Of a stretch of DNA of 64,000 nt, positions 15,711 through 24,900 are shown piece after piece (the stretch's first letter is position 1; each line of letters starts with the position of its first letter). The notes beneath the pieces were generated by a model. It was given only the letters and a program-made list of their open reading frames with translations, was not told the origin of the DNA and ran no database searches. The stretch covers positions 228-64,227 of the forward strand of contig DBQI01000010.1 in NCBI GenBank assembly GCA_002305165.1. The letters are read 5' to 3'. The stretch comes from Armatimonadetes bacterium UBA1398 (GTDB lineage: Bacteria > Armatimonadota > Zipacnadia > UBA1398). Made by a program: the position numbers and the translations under genes.

Positions 15711-17338
15711 GCGCCGTGAACGGACAGGGCCTCGACCTGTTTCCCCCGGTGCCGCCGCCCTCGGCTCGGCTATCGGTGGTCGATCTGGCCGGGGAGTCGC
15801 TGGACCGCAGGCTCGCGGCGACCACCCTCCAGGGGCAGGCCAACTCATCTGGCGAGGCGGTTCTGTATCTGCTAGCGGCCCACTGGGACCAGTTCTGGCT
15901 GGACCGCCTGGTGGAGACCGGCGCCATCGAGGGCTACTCCCGCCTCAGCGTCGACGAGGCCTTCGCGACCTTCGCTTCGCGCTATCGCAGCATCGTCGTC
16001 TACGACTCTCAGGTGCCCGCCTCGATGAACGTCGCCACCGCATTGGCGTCCGTGGAGTCTGGCGTCGTCGCCGGCGAGGAGGATGCGGCTACGCTTGCGG
16101 GCGGCCGGCCGATCATCGACCTGCGCGGACGCTTCCGGAGCAACGCCGAGGCCTATCAATGGGCCCTGGAGGAGATCTGGCCACGGCTCAGCCACCGTGT
16201 CATCGCAGCCTACCACCCCACGGCAACCTCCCACATGCTCCGTGACTACCTCGTGGCCCGTCGCGTGATGCCGATCTGGGTTACCTCAGAGGAGCGCTCG
16301 GACGGTCAAGTGGCCGTACACGCGGACGAGCTGGCCGTTTTCGAGGAGCTGCTACGGGTTAGCCCTGAGAACATCCCCATGGTGGGCTTCATCACGTCCG
16401 GACCCGACGCTGGGCTTACCGAGTACGGCGGCGTAGGTCTGGCAGGCGAGTATGGCAAGTTCAGCGTCGTTTGTGACTTCATGAGCAACTCCTCGCTGCT
16501 GTCAGGCGTTCCCACGGATCTCGCCGGCGCGCTCCAGTCGTACTGGTCGCGGACCCGCCGACCCGCGCCTGAACTCGATCCGACCAAGGTCTACCTGGCC
16601 ATCTGCATTGTGGAGTCGGGCGATGCCCCTGGTTACTGGCAGAGCCGTCAGTACCAGGTGTGGGAGGACCCGATGCAGGGGCGAGTGCCCATCAACTGGA
16701 GCGTGGGGCCCGCTGTCTACGAGCTGCTGCCTCCTGTCTTCGCCTACTTCGTGGAGCGTGCCTCGCCCCTCGATCACTTCTACACAGCGATTTCGGGAGC
16801 GGGCTATGTGCACCCCTACCGGGGCTTCCTGGACGCCTCCGCGGCGCCCGAGGCCGCTTGGAATCGATACTTAGAGCTGACGGCCCAGTCCATGGCTCTC
16901 CTGGGCAGCCCTGAGCTGGGGCTCTACACTGACGCTTGGCGGCCCTTCGACCGTGAGCTCCAGGACCCTACGACCCGACGGTTCGCCGAGGGGGTCCCTG
17001 GCCTGGAGATGCTCCTGATGGGTATGGGGCGGGACGAGGGGTTCGATGAGCGCTCCGCGACGTACGTTCTGCCACCAAAGGATGTGGTGGTGAGTCACGT
17101 GCTCACGCGCTGGCCCCACGACCACCACGCCCTGAGCCGCGACGAGAACATCGCGTGGCTCGTGGAGGACATACGCGACCAGACGCCGGCGGACCGGCCG
17201 GGCTTCATGGCCGTGATGGCGCTGAGTTGGTCCCACGACGCCAGCAGCCTCAGCGAAGTGCTCGACCGGCTGGGCCCAGACTACATCCCCGTGCTGCTAC
17301 CCGAGTTCCGCTCCCTGTGGAGAGAGGCCCGAGGGTAG
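15707..17338 (+). CDS. GxGYxYP-domain protein (putative glycoside hydrolase)
   Basis: The start is the GTG at 15707, overlapping the activase stop as GTGA; upstream in-frame residues belong to another gene. It has 543 residues. The motif SGAGYVHPYRG (about residues 364-374) is the GxGYxYP-type signature, with His in place of Tyr. The N-terminal half (VVYDSQVPASMNVATALAS; HRVIAAYHPTATSHMLRDYL) matches the N-terminal domain of that family. Members are believed to act on glycans, but no reaction has been firmly assigned to my knowledge. No signal peptide is evident, which is unusual for a family often found in secreted proteins. Translational coupling to a glycyl-radical activase is odd. Confidence 0.8.
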   Translation: MSAVNGQGLDLFPPVPPPSARLSVVDLAGESLDRRLAATTLQGQANSSGEAVLYLLAAHWDQFWLDRLVETGAIEGYSRLSVDEAFATFASRYRSIVVYDSQVPASMNVATALASVESGVVAGEEDAATLAGGRPIIDLRGRFRSNAEAYQWALEEIWPRLSHRVIAAYHPTATSHMLRDYLVARRVMPIWVTSEERSDGQVAVHADELAVFEELLRVSPENIPMVGFITSGPDAGLTEYGGVGLAGEYGKFSVVCDFMSNSSLLSGVPTDLAGALQSYWSRTRRPAPELDPTKVYLAICIVESGDAPGYWQSRQYQVWEDPMQGRVPINWSVGPAVYELLPPVFAYFVERASPLDHFYTAISGAGYVHPYRGFLDASAAPEAAWNRYLELTAQSMALLGSPELGLYTDAWRPFDRELQDPTTRRFAEGVPGLEMLLMGMGRDEGFDERSATYVLPPKDVVVSHVLTRWPHDHHALSRDENIAWLVEDIRDQTPADRPGFMAVMALSWSHDASSLSEVLDRLGPDYIPVLLPEFRSLWREARG

Positions 17339-17468
17339 CCCCGCCTCGGTCACCCAGGGCCGCCGGCAGTGAACGGTGAACCGCCCTTGGGAGAGGGAGG
17401 CGAGTCGGCTCCAAGCGACCGCCTGGCGCCGCTCAGCCAGTACGACGAGGCGCTCGTGGGCGCATGGG

Positions 17469-18362
17469 CTAACTGATGTCGGTGCTCTCGGTGCTCTGCT
17501 GTGAGAGGAACCTGTCCCACGCCTGAAGCATCTCAGGCACGGTCACGAACGTGTAGCCCTCTGAGGCGAGGCGGTCCAGGAGAAGGGGTAGAGCGCCGGG
17601 TGTGTCAGGGTAGCCGCCGCCGCCGTCGTGGAGAACGACGATGGCGCCCGGACGCATATCTCGCATGCAGTTGGCGACAATCGTCTCAGCCGACGGGTGC
17701 TTCCAGTCCTCCGAATCCACACACCAACGCACGATGGTGAAGCCCTGGTCGATGGCGTAGCTGGTGAGCGCCGTGTCCGTGCGGCCCTCGGGGGGCCTGA
17801 ACAGTAGCGGGCTGTCCCCTGCCGCTTGATAGATGAGCGTCTCTGTGCGGTCCAGTTCCTTCGCCGTCTGCTCGCCAGCCGTGCTCACCCGGTGCGAGTA
17901 GCTGTGGTTGGCGAGCACATGGCCCTCAGCCGCTACCCTGGCGGCGATCTCGGGATACTTCTCCGCCTGCAGTCCAAGCACGAAAAACGTGGCGCGGATA
18001 CTTCTATCCGAGAGGATGGTGAGTATCGGCACCGTGACGTCGGGGTGTGGGCCATCATCGAAGGTCAGGGCAACCAGCGGCTCCGAGAAGCCAGCGGGGG
18101 GACTGGAGACGTGAGCGCCATGGTAGCGGCTTGGGATGCTCGCCCCGAGGCGCAGTGCATGCTCAATCGCTGGGGCCAGTCCTGTCTGCTCCGGCGCATC
18201 AGCCGTGCGGCCACCAGACCAGGGGCGGAGCACGAAGAGGGTCGTGAGTCCCAGGACGCCCGCCCAGATCACCAAAACACCGAACCGCGATCCTCGCGCG
18301 CGTGGGCGCGTGAAGATGTGGCGAGCGCGCCGATGGGTCCGGGCAGCGAGGCGAATAGACAT
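17469..18362 (-). CDS. Membrane-anchored polysaccharide deacetylase (NodB/CE4)
   Basis: 297 residues from the ATG at 18362 (AGGGGG upstream). An Arg-rich cytoplasmic stretch precedes one transmembrane helix (FGVLVIWAGVLGLTTLFVL, about residues 27-45), anchoring the enzyme outside the membrane. The CE4 motifs are all visible: LTFDDGPHPD (metal Asp pair), NHSYSH (HxxxH-like His ligands), RPPEGRTD, CVDSEDW and IVVLHDGGG. Such enzymes remove N-acetyl groups from peptidoglycan or chitin-like polymers. It is the last gene of the 21.5-17.5 kb minus-strand run, 95 bp after the THUMP methyltransferase gene. Confidence 0.9.
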   Translation of the reverse strand: MSIRLAARTHRRARHIFTRPRARGSRFGVLVIWAGVLGLTTLFVLRPWSGGRTADAPEQTGLAPAIEHALRLGASIPSRYHGAHVSSPPAGFSEPLVALTFDDGPHPDVTVPILTILSDRSIRATFFVLGLQAEKYPEIAARVAAEGHVLANHSYSHRVSTAGEQTAKELDRTETLIYQAAGDSPLLFRPPEGRTDTALTSYAIDQGFTIVRWCVDSEDWKHPSAETIVANCMRDMRPGAIVVLHDGGGGYPDTPGALPLLLDRLASEGYTFVTVPEMLQAWDRFLSQQSTESTDIS

Positions 18363-18457
18363 CTCGGGCCCCCTGGGGCATAGCGGGTAGCGGCGAGCTA
18401 CTGCAGGCACATTAGACCGCCATGGCCTAGAACCTTCTCGAACACAGCAGATACATG

Positions 18458-19378
18458 TCACTCTGTCTCGATCAGGTGGAGATGGCGGATCATCGAGTAG
18501 CTGATCTGCTTGATGAGGCCCGTCTGGCGGAGTCCCGCGGCCTCAATGAGGGGGCTCAGGTCGCTATCGGTGAAGAGCGCAGCGCGTGGCGCCAGGCGGG
18601 GCAGATTCCTCAGCACAGCCTGGTAGAAGCCCGGTGGCGTCGGCGAGTACCGGTCGTAGGGCAGGTTGGAGACCAGGAGATCGAACTGGCCCGCCAGGGT
18701 ACGGACGTCCCCCACCCCAAACAGCGCATCCAGGCCGAAGTGCCGGGCATTCCTCCGAGCGCGCCTGGGCATGTCGATCGCACGGTCGAACCCCACCGCC
18801 CGGTGCCCCAGAGTGGCAGCCTCGATAACGATCGTGCCGGAGCCACAGCACGGATCCACCACGGTGGCGGGACGGGATCCCGTGATGTTCACGGCGGCCC
18901 GGGCCACCCGCGGGAAGATCGCGGCGCTGAAGGTGAAGGGCTTACCGGTTCGCGCAGCCCAGTCCGTGGTCTGGCGGCTCACGATGCGCCCGAAGTACAT
19001 GCTGCCCTGGTCGAGAACGAGGGCGAGCTCGACAGCGGGGCGCTCGAGGTTGGGGTGTCCGATGAGCCGTTGACCGATCTGGGCGCACATCTCCTGGCGC
19101 GGCGGACCACCTCGGCGAGGGTACTTGCGGGCATCGATGGCGAAGCCGTGTGCTTCGAGCGGCCGCTCCTCTAGAAGGCGGAGCAGATCGCCGAACTCAC
19201 GCCCACTCCAGAGCAGCTCCGCGCCGAGGGAGAGATAGGCCGTCCGGGAGGCATCGATGGCATGGCGTGAGAGCCATACGTTGGGCGAGGACAGCGTGCC
19301 AGGACCTAGGGCAGCGGCCTCGGCAAGGGCCAGGTCGCGGTCGACATCGCCGGCTGCAATGACGTGGAACCACTCCAT
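18458..19378 (-). CDS. THUMP-domain RNA methyltransferase (Trm11/RlmL-like)
   Basis: 306 residues from the ATG at 19378, which overlaps the preceding stop codon as TAATG. The N-terminal part (about 70-160) resembles a THUMP-like RNA-binding region. The C-terminal Rossmann methyltransferase shows the SAM loop DPCCGSGTIVIEA (about residues 176-188), GFDRAIDMPRRARRNA, and SNLPYDRY, the NPPY-type catalytic motif in the NLPY form seen in Trm11-like N2-guanosine methyltransferases. The likely substrate is tRNA or rRNA guanosine. It sits with an RsmJ-like methyltransferase two genes upstream, so this run carries two nucleic-acid methyltransferases. Confidence 0.82.
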   Translation of the reverse strand: MEWFHVIAAGDVDRDLALAEAAALGPGTLSSPNVWLSRHAIDASRTAYLSLGAELLWSGREFGDLLRLLEERPLEAHGFAIDARKYPRRGGPPRQEMCAQIGQRLIGHPNLERPAVELALVLDQGSMYFGRIVSRQTTDWAARTGKPFTFSAAIFPRVARAAVNITGSRPATVVDPCCGSGTIVIEAATLGHRAVGFDRAIDMPRRARRNARHFGLDALFGVGDVRTLAGQFDLLVSNLPYDRYSPTPPGFYQAVLRNLPRLAPRAALFTDSDLSPLIEAAGLRQTGLIKQISYSMIRHLHLIETE

Positions 19379-20043
19379 TACGGGTTCATCACCGGTGGGT
19401 AGCAGGCTCCGCACGGCCCGTAGCCCCTGGCTACCGCCGACCGGAGGGTCGTCGGCATGCCGTTCCGCGCATGGTGGCAGTCCTTGCGGTGATACTTTGC
19501 CCCTGAGGGCGACACATAGACGACGATGCGCGATGGGTCGGGGAGTCTTGCGTCAACGAGACGCGAGCGGGTGGGTCCGGGGCCCCGTTCTTGGGCCCAT
19601 GCCGCCACGTCGAAGGCCTCGGGCCCCCAGCTGGATGGTCGCGCCAGTCCGCGCCGGACGAGGTCCGCGTTGATGCACAGTGGCCCGCCAGCTCCCGTGA
19701 CGTACGCCACGGCGCGGCATCGGCCATAGACATCCAAGGGCCACAAGGGGCTGATGGCGAGATGCACGGTGTTGCCCCGGACCATCGCGGCCGTGTAGCG
19801 CGTTGCGTCATCAGCTCCCGGCTCTCCCACTTCGGGGCAATCGATGCCGATCAGCCTCACCCGCCCGAGCTCCTCCGTCGCCAGCGTGTCTCCATCCACT
19901 GTTCGCGGATCCATCACCGTCACTACGCGGGGCGTGAGCGCACGCTCTATGACGTGCTCGGAGCGCTGGAGATCAGGGCCGCAACCGACTGCGGCCGCGA
20001 TGACCACGATGAGCAGCCCACTCAGCGTTAGCCTTTGTGCCAT
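19378..20043 (-). CDS. Staphylococcal-nuclease-like lipoprotein with C-terminal Cys/His motif
   Basis: 221 residues from the ATG at 20043, which lies 16 bp inside the 3' end of the previous gene. The signal LSGLLIVVIAAAVGCG ends in a lipoprotein cysteine. The SNase (TNase) domain is shown by TVDGDTLATEELGRVRLIGIDCPEVG and YGRCRAVAYV, with the conserved Arg and Glu of the active site in place. The C-terminus (about residues 177-216) carries KYHRKDCHHARNG and YGPCGACYPP, a likely metal-binding module seen in some other bacterial SNase proteins. It probably degrades DNA or RNA outside the membrane. Its stop overlaps the THUMP methyltransferase start. Confidence 0.86.
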   Translation of the reverse strand: MAQRLTLSGLLIVVIAAAVGCGPDLQRSEHVIERALTPRVVTVMDPRTVDGDTLATEELGRVRLIGIDCPEVGEPGADDATRYTAAMVRGNTVHLAISPLWPLDVYGRCRAVAYVTGAGGPLCINADLVRRGLARPSSWGPEAFDVAAWAQERGPGPTRSRLVDARLPDPSRIVVYVSPSGAKYHRKDCHHARNGMPTTLRSAVARGYGPCGACYPPVMNP

Positions 20044-20819
20044 ACGAGGTATCCGGTTCGTCGCTTGCCTCGCACCAGATTCCAATCCTGGATGGCCGGC
20101 GGCGGATCATGGTCCACACGGACTTTGTGCACTACGCAACGCCGCGCGACACGCTGTGCCTCCTCCAGCGCCCCCACGCTCACGCCGTCGTGGCAGCCGA
20201 CGAGCCGCAGGGGCGTCATGTCCACCGAGCCCCGGACCTGCTTCTCGAAGAAGGGATCGAAGTACACCACATCCCAGGAGTCACTGGCCTCAGCAGCCAG
20301 GGCGTCCCGGTGGTCCCCCTGTCGCGCCTCCACACGCCGCATGGCTGCCGTAACCGCCTTGCCTGGCACCACAGACCTACGTAGCCCTAGTCGCACGACA
20401 GCGGCAACGATCGGATTCGCCTCCACTCCCACGACTCGACCCGAGTCCCCCACGGCATGGGCTACCACCAGTGCGTCCGTCGCCCTCCCGAGGGTGGCAT
20501 CGAAGAAGGTGGAGCCCTCGACCAACCCCGCCGCGCGCGTCAAGGTCTCGGGCTCACCGCGCAGCAGGCTACCGATGCGGTTTTTGGCAAGTCCCGGATG
20601 GAACAGGAACGGCGGTTCGTGCGACGAGATGAAGAAGCTCGCGTGCGTCTTACTCACGCCGATGACGGCATCGTGCCCTTCACGAAACACGCCCGCGATC
20701 GTTCGACCCCGGCGCGGCTGAATGGGGCAGCCTATCTCCGTAGCCAAGAAGCGGGCGGCCGAGACGGTCTCGTCGTCGGGCTTGGGGCAGAGCACGACTA
20801 CGGGCCGTTCGGGGGTCAT
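20028..20819 (-). CDS. RsmJ-like SAM-dependent methyltransferase
   Basis: 263 residues from the ATG at 20819, which overlaps the preceding TGA as ATGA. The middle contains a Rossmann SAM-binding stretch, STFFDATLGRATDALVVAHA (about residues 115-134), then VVGVEANPIVAAVVRLGL and the catalytic-region DVVYFDPFFE. DATLGRATDA and FDPF resemble RsmJ, the 16S rRNA m2G1516 methyltransferase, whose motif is DATAGLGRDAF. The N-terminus (VVLCPKPDDETVSAARFLATEIG) also fits the RsmJ layout. Assignment to RsmJ itself is not certain because the similarity is to the fold and these two motifs. Confidence 0.7.
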   Translation of the reverse strand: MTPERPVVVLCPKPDDETVSAARFLATEIGCPIQPRRGRTIAGVFREGHDAVIGVSKTHASFFISSHEPPFLFHPGLAKNRIGSLLRGEPETLTRAAGLVEGSTFFDATLGRATDALVVAHAVGDSGRVVGVEANPIVAAVVRLGLRRSVVPGKAVTAAMRRVEARQGDHRDALAAEASDSWDVVYFDPFFEKQVRGSVDMTPLRLVGCHDGVSVGALEEAQRVARRCVVHKVRVDHDPPPAIQDWNLVRGKRRTGYLVWHKG

Positions 20820-21505
20820 GACATGGCCCGCTTGAGGTGCGCGATGGCCCCTTCCCAAGCATCCGGCACCGCGGCGACCTCCACGGCTCCCTCGTAGCCC
20901 AGCAGGCGGAGCTGTTCGAAGAGCCGATCGAAGGGGATCTGGCCCTGGCCAGGAGCCACGCGGGAGTTGCCCGCTCGGTCCTCGGCAACCACGTGGCCCA
21001 GCATATCGCCGCAGATGTCAGTCGCGCCGCTCAGGCCATCGCCGCACTCCTCCGCGTCGAAGGTGTTCAGGGCATAGAGCAGCCAGTCACTCCCAACCGC
21101 TCTCAGGACTTCAGTCAACTCCAATGCACCTTCGAAGAAACTATCTACTCTAGAGCTGACACAGATCCGATGTTCCTCGGCCGCGGCCCATTCGGCAAGC
21201 CCCTCCAGGACCTCGATGATCCGAAGGCGGAATGCCTTGATGCCCTCCATGGACCGGCGATCCTCGGCCGTGGGCACGGGTGCGCCTAGCAGAATCAGGC
21301 TCGGCGGTGTACCGCGGGGCACAAGAGGCAGGTCCGCCGCCCCCGGCAGGCAGGCGGCCGGTCGAACGGCCACGATGGGCAGTCCGCACAGTTCGCACGC
21401 CTCACGAACGCCTGATGCCCCAACGACCACAGCCCCATCGGCTCCGGCTGCCTTGGCCAGTGCCGGCTCGTTCGGATGCTGCACTGATACGCAGAGGGAG
21501 ATCAT
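20816..21505 (-). CDS. Sugar phosphate isomerase/epimerase-like TIM barrel (xylose isomerase-like)
   Basis: 229 residues, ATG at 21505. The C-terminal half is characteristic of the AP-endonuclease-2/xylose-isomerase-like family: GHVVAEDRAGNSRVAPGQGQIPFDRLFEQLRLLGYEG. Its length is short compared with the usual 260-290 residues, and the expected metal-binding Glu residues are only partly recognisable. The start codon directly follows a tRNA 5'-half-like sequence, and the ribosome site GAGAGGA lies 13 bp upstream, inside or next to that sequence. The stop overlaps the RsmJ-like start. The real substrate is unknown. Confidence 0.72.
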   Translation of the reverse strand: MISLCVSVQHPNEPALAKAAGADGAVVVGASGVREACELCGLPIVAVRPAACLPGAADLPLVPRGTPPSLILLGAPVPTAEDRRSMEGIKAFRLRIIEVLEGLAEWAAAEEHRICVSSRVDSFFEGALELTEVLRAVGSDWLLYALNTFDAEECGDGLSGATDICGDMLGHVVAEDRAGNSRVAPGQGQIPFDRLFEQLRLLGYEGAVEVAAVPDAWEGAIAHLKRAMS

Positions 21506-21546
21506 GGAAGGAAGGGTCCTCTCGCCGCCAGTTGAGCTACAGGCGC
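21506..21546 (-). other. tRNA 5'-half-like sequence (relic)
   Basis: Read on the minus strand from 21546 the sequence is GCGCCTGTAGCTCAACTGGC, which matches the first 20 bases of many bacterial tRNAs: 7-base acceptor arm, TA, the D-stem GCTC and the invariant GG of the D-loop. GAGA then follows as a near D-stem partner, but the next bases do not form an anticodon stem and no CAGGCGC partner occurs within the next 80 bases. A TTGACA lies at 21584-21579 on the same strand, but no good -10 follows at the right spacing. It is at best a 5' half, just upstream of the isomerase start codon. Confidence 0.5.
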
Positions 21547-21689
21547 ATGTGGAGTAAGGTGGGCTCCGGTGGCTCGCGTGTCAAGGCCTACCGCAGCCTG
21601 CCGCTCTGGCCGCCTCCGGGTGGTGTCCTCGCGGTTCGCGTCCATCGGTGGCGAGGGATTCGCTAGTCATGCACAGACCGATTCCGCAG

Positions 21690-21718
21690 TTGACACCTAC
21701 GGTCTTGTGCCGTATCCT
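21690..21718 (+). promoter_or_regulatory. Sigma70-type promoter for rpoBC
   Basis: A consensus -35 TTGACA (21690-21695), a 17-base spacer and a -10 TATCCT (21713-21718) point toward rpoB. The predicted transcript start is near 21725, leaving about 247 nt of leader before the rpoB start. Confidence 0.75.
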
Positions 21719-21724
21719 TATCTT

Positions 21725-21971
21725 CTGCGCCATACGGAGTTGTGACTGCGCCCATATGGTAATGGGGAAATCGTCAATCCGCGGCGAAAGCCGCTCGCAG
21801 CGGCACCTTGGGCTTGCCTGGGGTGCTTTCTGTCGTCTCCCCCGTCCCGCACCTACGCTGATGTTCTCGCCATCTCGTATTCGCTTGAGGTATGCGCGAG
21901 CCCTGCATTGTTGGTAGTCAACCTCCCGGCACAGCTCACCCTGCTTGGCCGGGGAAAGGTGGTTGCGTTCC
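21725..21971 (+). promoter_or_regulatory. Long untranslated leader of rpoB
   Basis: No protein gene is seen here. It holds a GAAA-tetraloop hairpin, GCGGC-GAAA-GCCGC, at 21781-21794, with an additional CGCAGCGG that could pair with it alternatively. The ribosome site AAAGGTGG lies 9 bp before the start. In many bacteria rpoB follows rplJ-rplL; here those genes are absent and this leader may carry the autoregulation. No known leader RNA was recognised. Confidence 0.45.
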
Positions 21972-24900
21972 ATGGCGTCGGGTAACGGCCAGTTCGTTTT
22001 CACAGGACGGTTAGGGCGGCTCACGCCCCCTACGGACCTCCCCAATCTGATCGAGATCCAGACGAGCTCGTACGAGAGGTTCCTCACAGAGGGCTTGAGT
22101 GAGTTGTTCCGCACTTTCTCCCCCATCGAGGACTTCACGGGCAAGCTCTCCCTGGAGTTCCTGGAGCACGAGCTAGGGGAGCCGAAGTTCAGCCTCGAGG
22201 AGTGTCGCGAGCGGGACATCACCTTCGAGCGCCCGCTGCGCGCGAAGGTTCGCCTGGTCGACAAAGAGAGCGGCGAGATTCGCGAGTCCGAGGTGTACAT
22301 GGGCGAGATCCCCGCCATGACTCCCAAGGGCACCTTCCTGATCAACGAAGCCGAGAGGGTTGTCGTCAGCCAGCTCGCCCGTTCGCCAGGTGTCTACTTC
22401 AGTGACACGATCGACTTCTCGGGCCGCCAGCTCTACTCGGCCCAGCTCATCCCCACCGAGGGTGTGTGGGTGGACTTCGAGACCGACGCTAACGACATGA
22501 TCTCGGTGAAGGTTGGGCAGACGAGGCGTTTCCCCGCCACAACGCTGCTCCGGGCGATGAACTACTTCACCGATCCCGACTCGGCGAACCCCATCGAGTG
22601 CGGGAACGATGCTCAGATCTACGAACTCTTCGGGGAGCGCGAGACGATCAAGAAGCCCGAACCCGAGGACATCCGCGGCATGATCGCGATCGAAGAGATG
22701 CGGAGCCGGGATGGCAAGCTCATCGTCCCGCCGTACCACGAGATCGAGGATACCGCCGCGCGGCAGATCTGCGAGACGGGCCTGAAGAGCTTCACCGCCT
22801 TGCGCGTCAGTCGGTTCGTCGTTGAGACGATGAAGCAGGATCCCGCCGCCAACGAGGTCGAGGCTCTCGCGGACATCTACAAGAAGATCCGGCCCGGCGA
22901 CGCGCCAACCGAGGACAGCGCCCGCTCACTCCTCCACTCCATGTTCCTGGACCCCAAGCGCTACGACCTGGACAAGGTCGGGCGGCATAAGCTGAACAAC
23001 AAGCTCGGGCTCGATCTGCCCCTCGAACAGCGAGGGCTGACTAAGCACGACGTCATCGCGATCATCAAGTACCTCGTCAAGCTGAGCGAGAACGAGGAGG
23101 GCTATGAGGTGGACGACATCGACCACCTCGAGAACAAGCGCATCCGTGGGGTTGGCGAGCTGCTTCTGAACCAGTTCCGGACCGGTTTCATCCGGATGGA
23201 GCGGGTGGCGCGCGAGCGCATGACCTCAATGGATCCCGAGAAGCTGAATGCTCAGTCCATCATCTCGATCAAGCCCATCACGGCGTCGGTGCGGAGCTTC
23301 TTCGGCAGCGGCCAGCTCAGCCAGTTCATGGACGAGGTCAACCCGCTCGCGGAGCTGACCCACAAGCGGCGGCTCTCGGCCCTAGGCCCTGGTGGTCTCT
23401 CGCGCCAGAGCGCCAAGCTGGAGGTGCGCGATGTGCATCACAGCCACTACGGGCGGATATGCCCCATTGAGACCCCTGAAGGTCCGAATATCGGTCTGGT
23501 CGGCGCCCTGGCGTGCCACGCGAAGCTCGATGAGTTCGGCTTCGTGTTGACCCCCTACCGGGTGGTCAAGAACGGCAAGCTCACCAACGAAGTGCGGTTC
23601 CTCAGTGCCGACGAGGAGCGTAAGTACGCCATCGCGCCCGCAGACACTCCCTATGACTCGAACGGTCGTTTCATCGAGGACCGCGTGACCTGTCGCGCCC
23701 GCCGGAGCTACCCCCGTGTGGAGGCCTCCGAGGTCGACCTGATGGATGTGTCGCCGGGGCAGATCTTTTCGGCAGCGACGTCGCTCATCCCGTTCCTGGA
23801 GAATGACGACCCGATCCGTGGCCTCATGGGCTCGAACATGCAGCGCCAGGCCGTACCCCTCCTCGTGGCGGACGCCCCGGACGTGCACACGGGGATGGAG
23901 GAGCAGGTCGCGAACGACTCGGGTACCATGGTCCGGGCGGAGTACGATGGCCGGGTGGAGTACGTCGATAGCCAGGGCATAGAGGTGAAGCGGCGCACGG
24001 GCGAGGTTGACTTCTATCCGCTCCAGAAGTTCGTCCGCACGAACCAGGCAACCTGTGTGAACCAGCATCCTCTGGTCAAGATGGGCCAGCGGGTCAAGGC
24101 CGGCGATGTGCTCGCCGATGGCTCTTGCACTCGGTACGGCGAACTCGCCCTGGGGCAGGACCTCAAAGTCGTGTACATGCCCTGGCGCGGCTACAATTTC
24201 GAGGACGCCATTATCCTCTCGGAGCGGCTCGTCAAGGAAGACAGTCTGACCTCGATCCACATCGAGAAGTACGAGACCGAGGCCCGGGATACGAAGCTGG
24301 GGCCCGAGGAGATCACCCCGGACATCCCCAACGTAGGCGATGAGGCGCGCAAGCACCTCGATGAGAACGGCATCATCACGCCCGGCGCCGAGGTTCGGGC
24401 CGAGGATATCCTCGTCGGCAAGGTGGCGCCGAAGGGCCAGTCCGAGCTTACCGCTGAGGAGAAACTCGTCATCGCCATCTTCGGCAAGAAGGCCGAGGAG
24501 ATGCGTGACGTATCGCTCCGTATGCCCCACGGCGAGAAAGGCAAGGTCGTGGGTGTGCGGGTGTTCTCGCGCTTCCGCTACGTCTGCAGCGAATGCGGCG
24601 CGGTCTATCACTGCGGTCGACAGCCCGAGAGCTTGGGCTGCAGCGTATGCGGCGGCTACCTGGAGCGGGACCTGGGCGACGAGCTTCCCGCCGGCGTGAA
24701 CCAGCTCGTTCGCGTCTACGTCGCCCAGCGCCGCAAGGTGATGGTTGGCGACAAGCTTGCGGGGCGCCACGGGAACAAGGGCGTCATCGCGAAGATCCTC
24801 CCCGAGGAGGACATGCCGTTCCTCATGGACGGCACTCCCGTCGATGTCATCCTGAACCCCCTAGGCGTGCCGTCCCGGATGAACGTGGGCCAGATCCTCG

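Noticed and set aside
21581..22345. 254-residue minus-strand frame over the rpoB leader
   Set aside because: Crosses the rpoB start and promoter and has no family resemblance.
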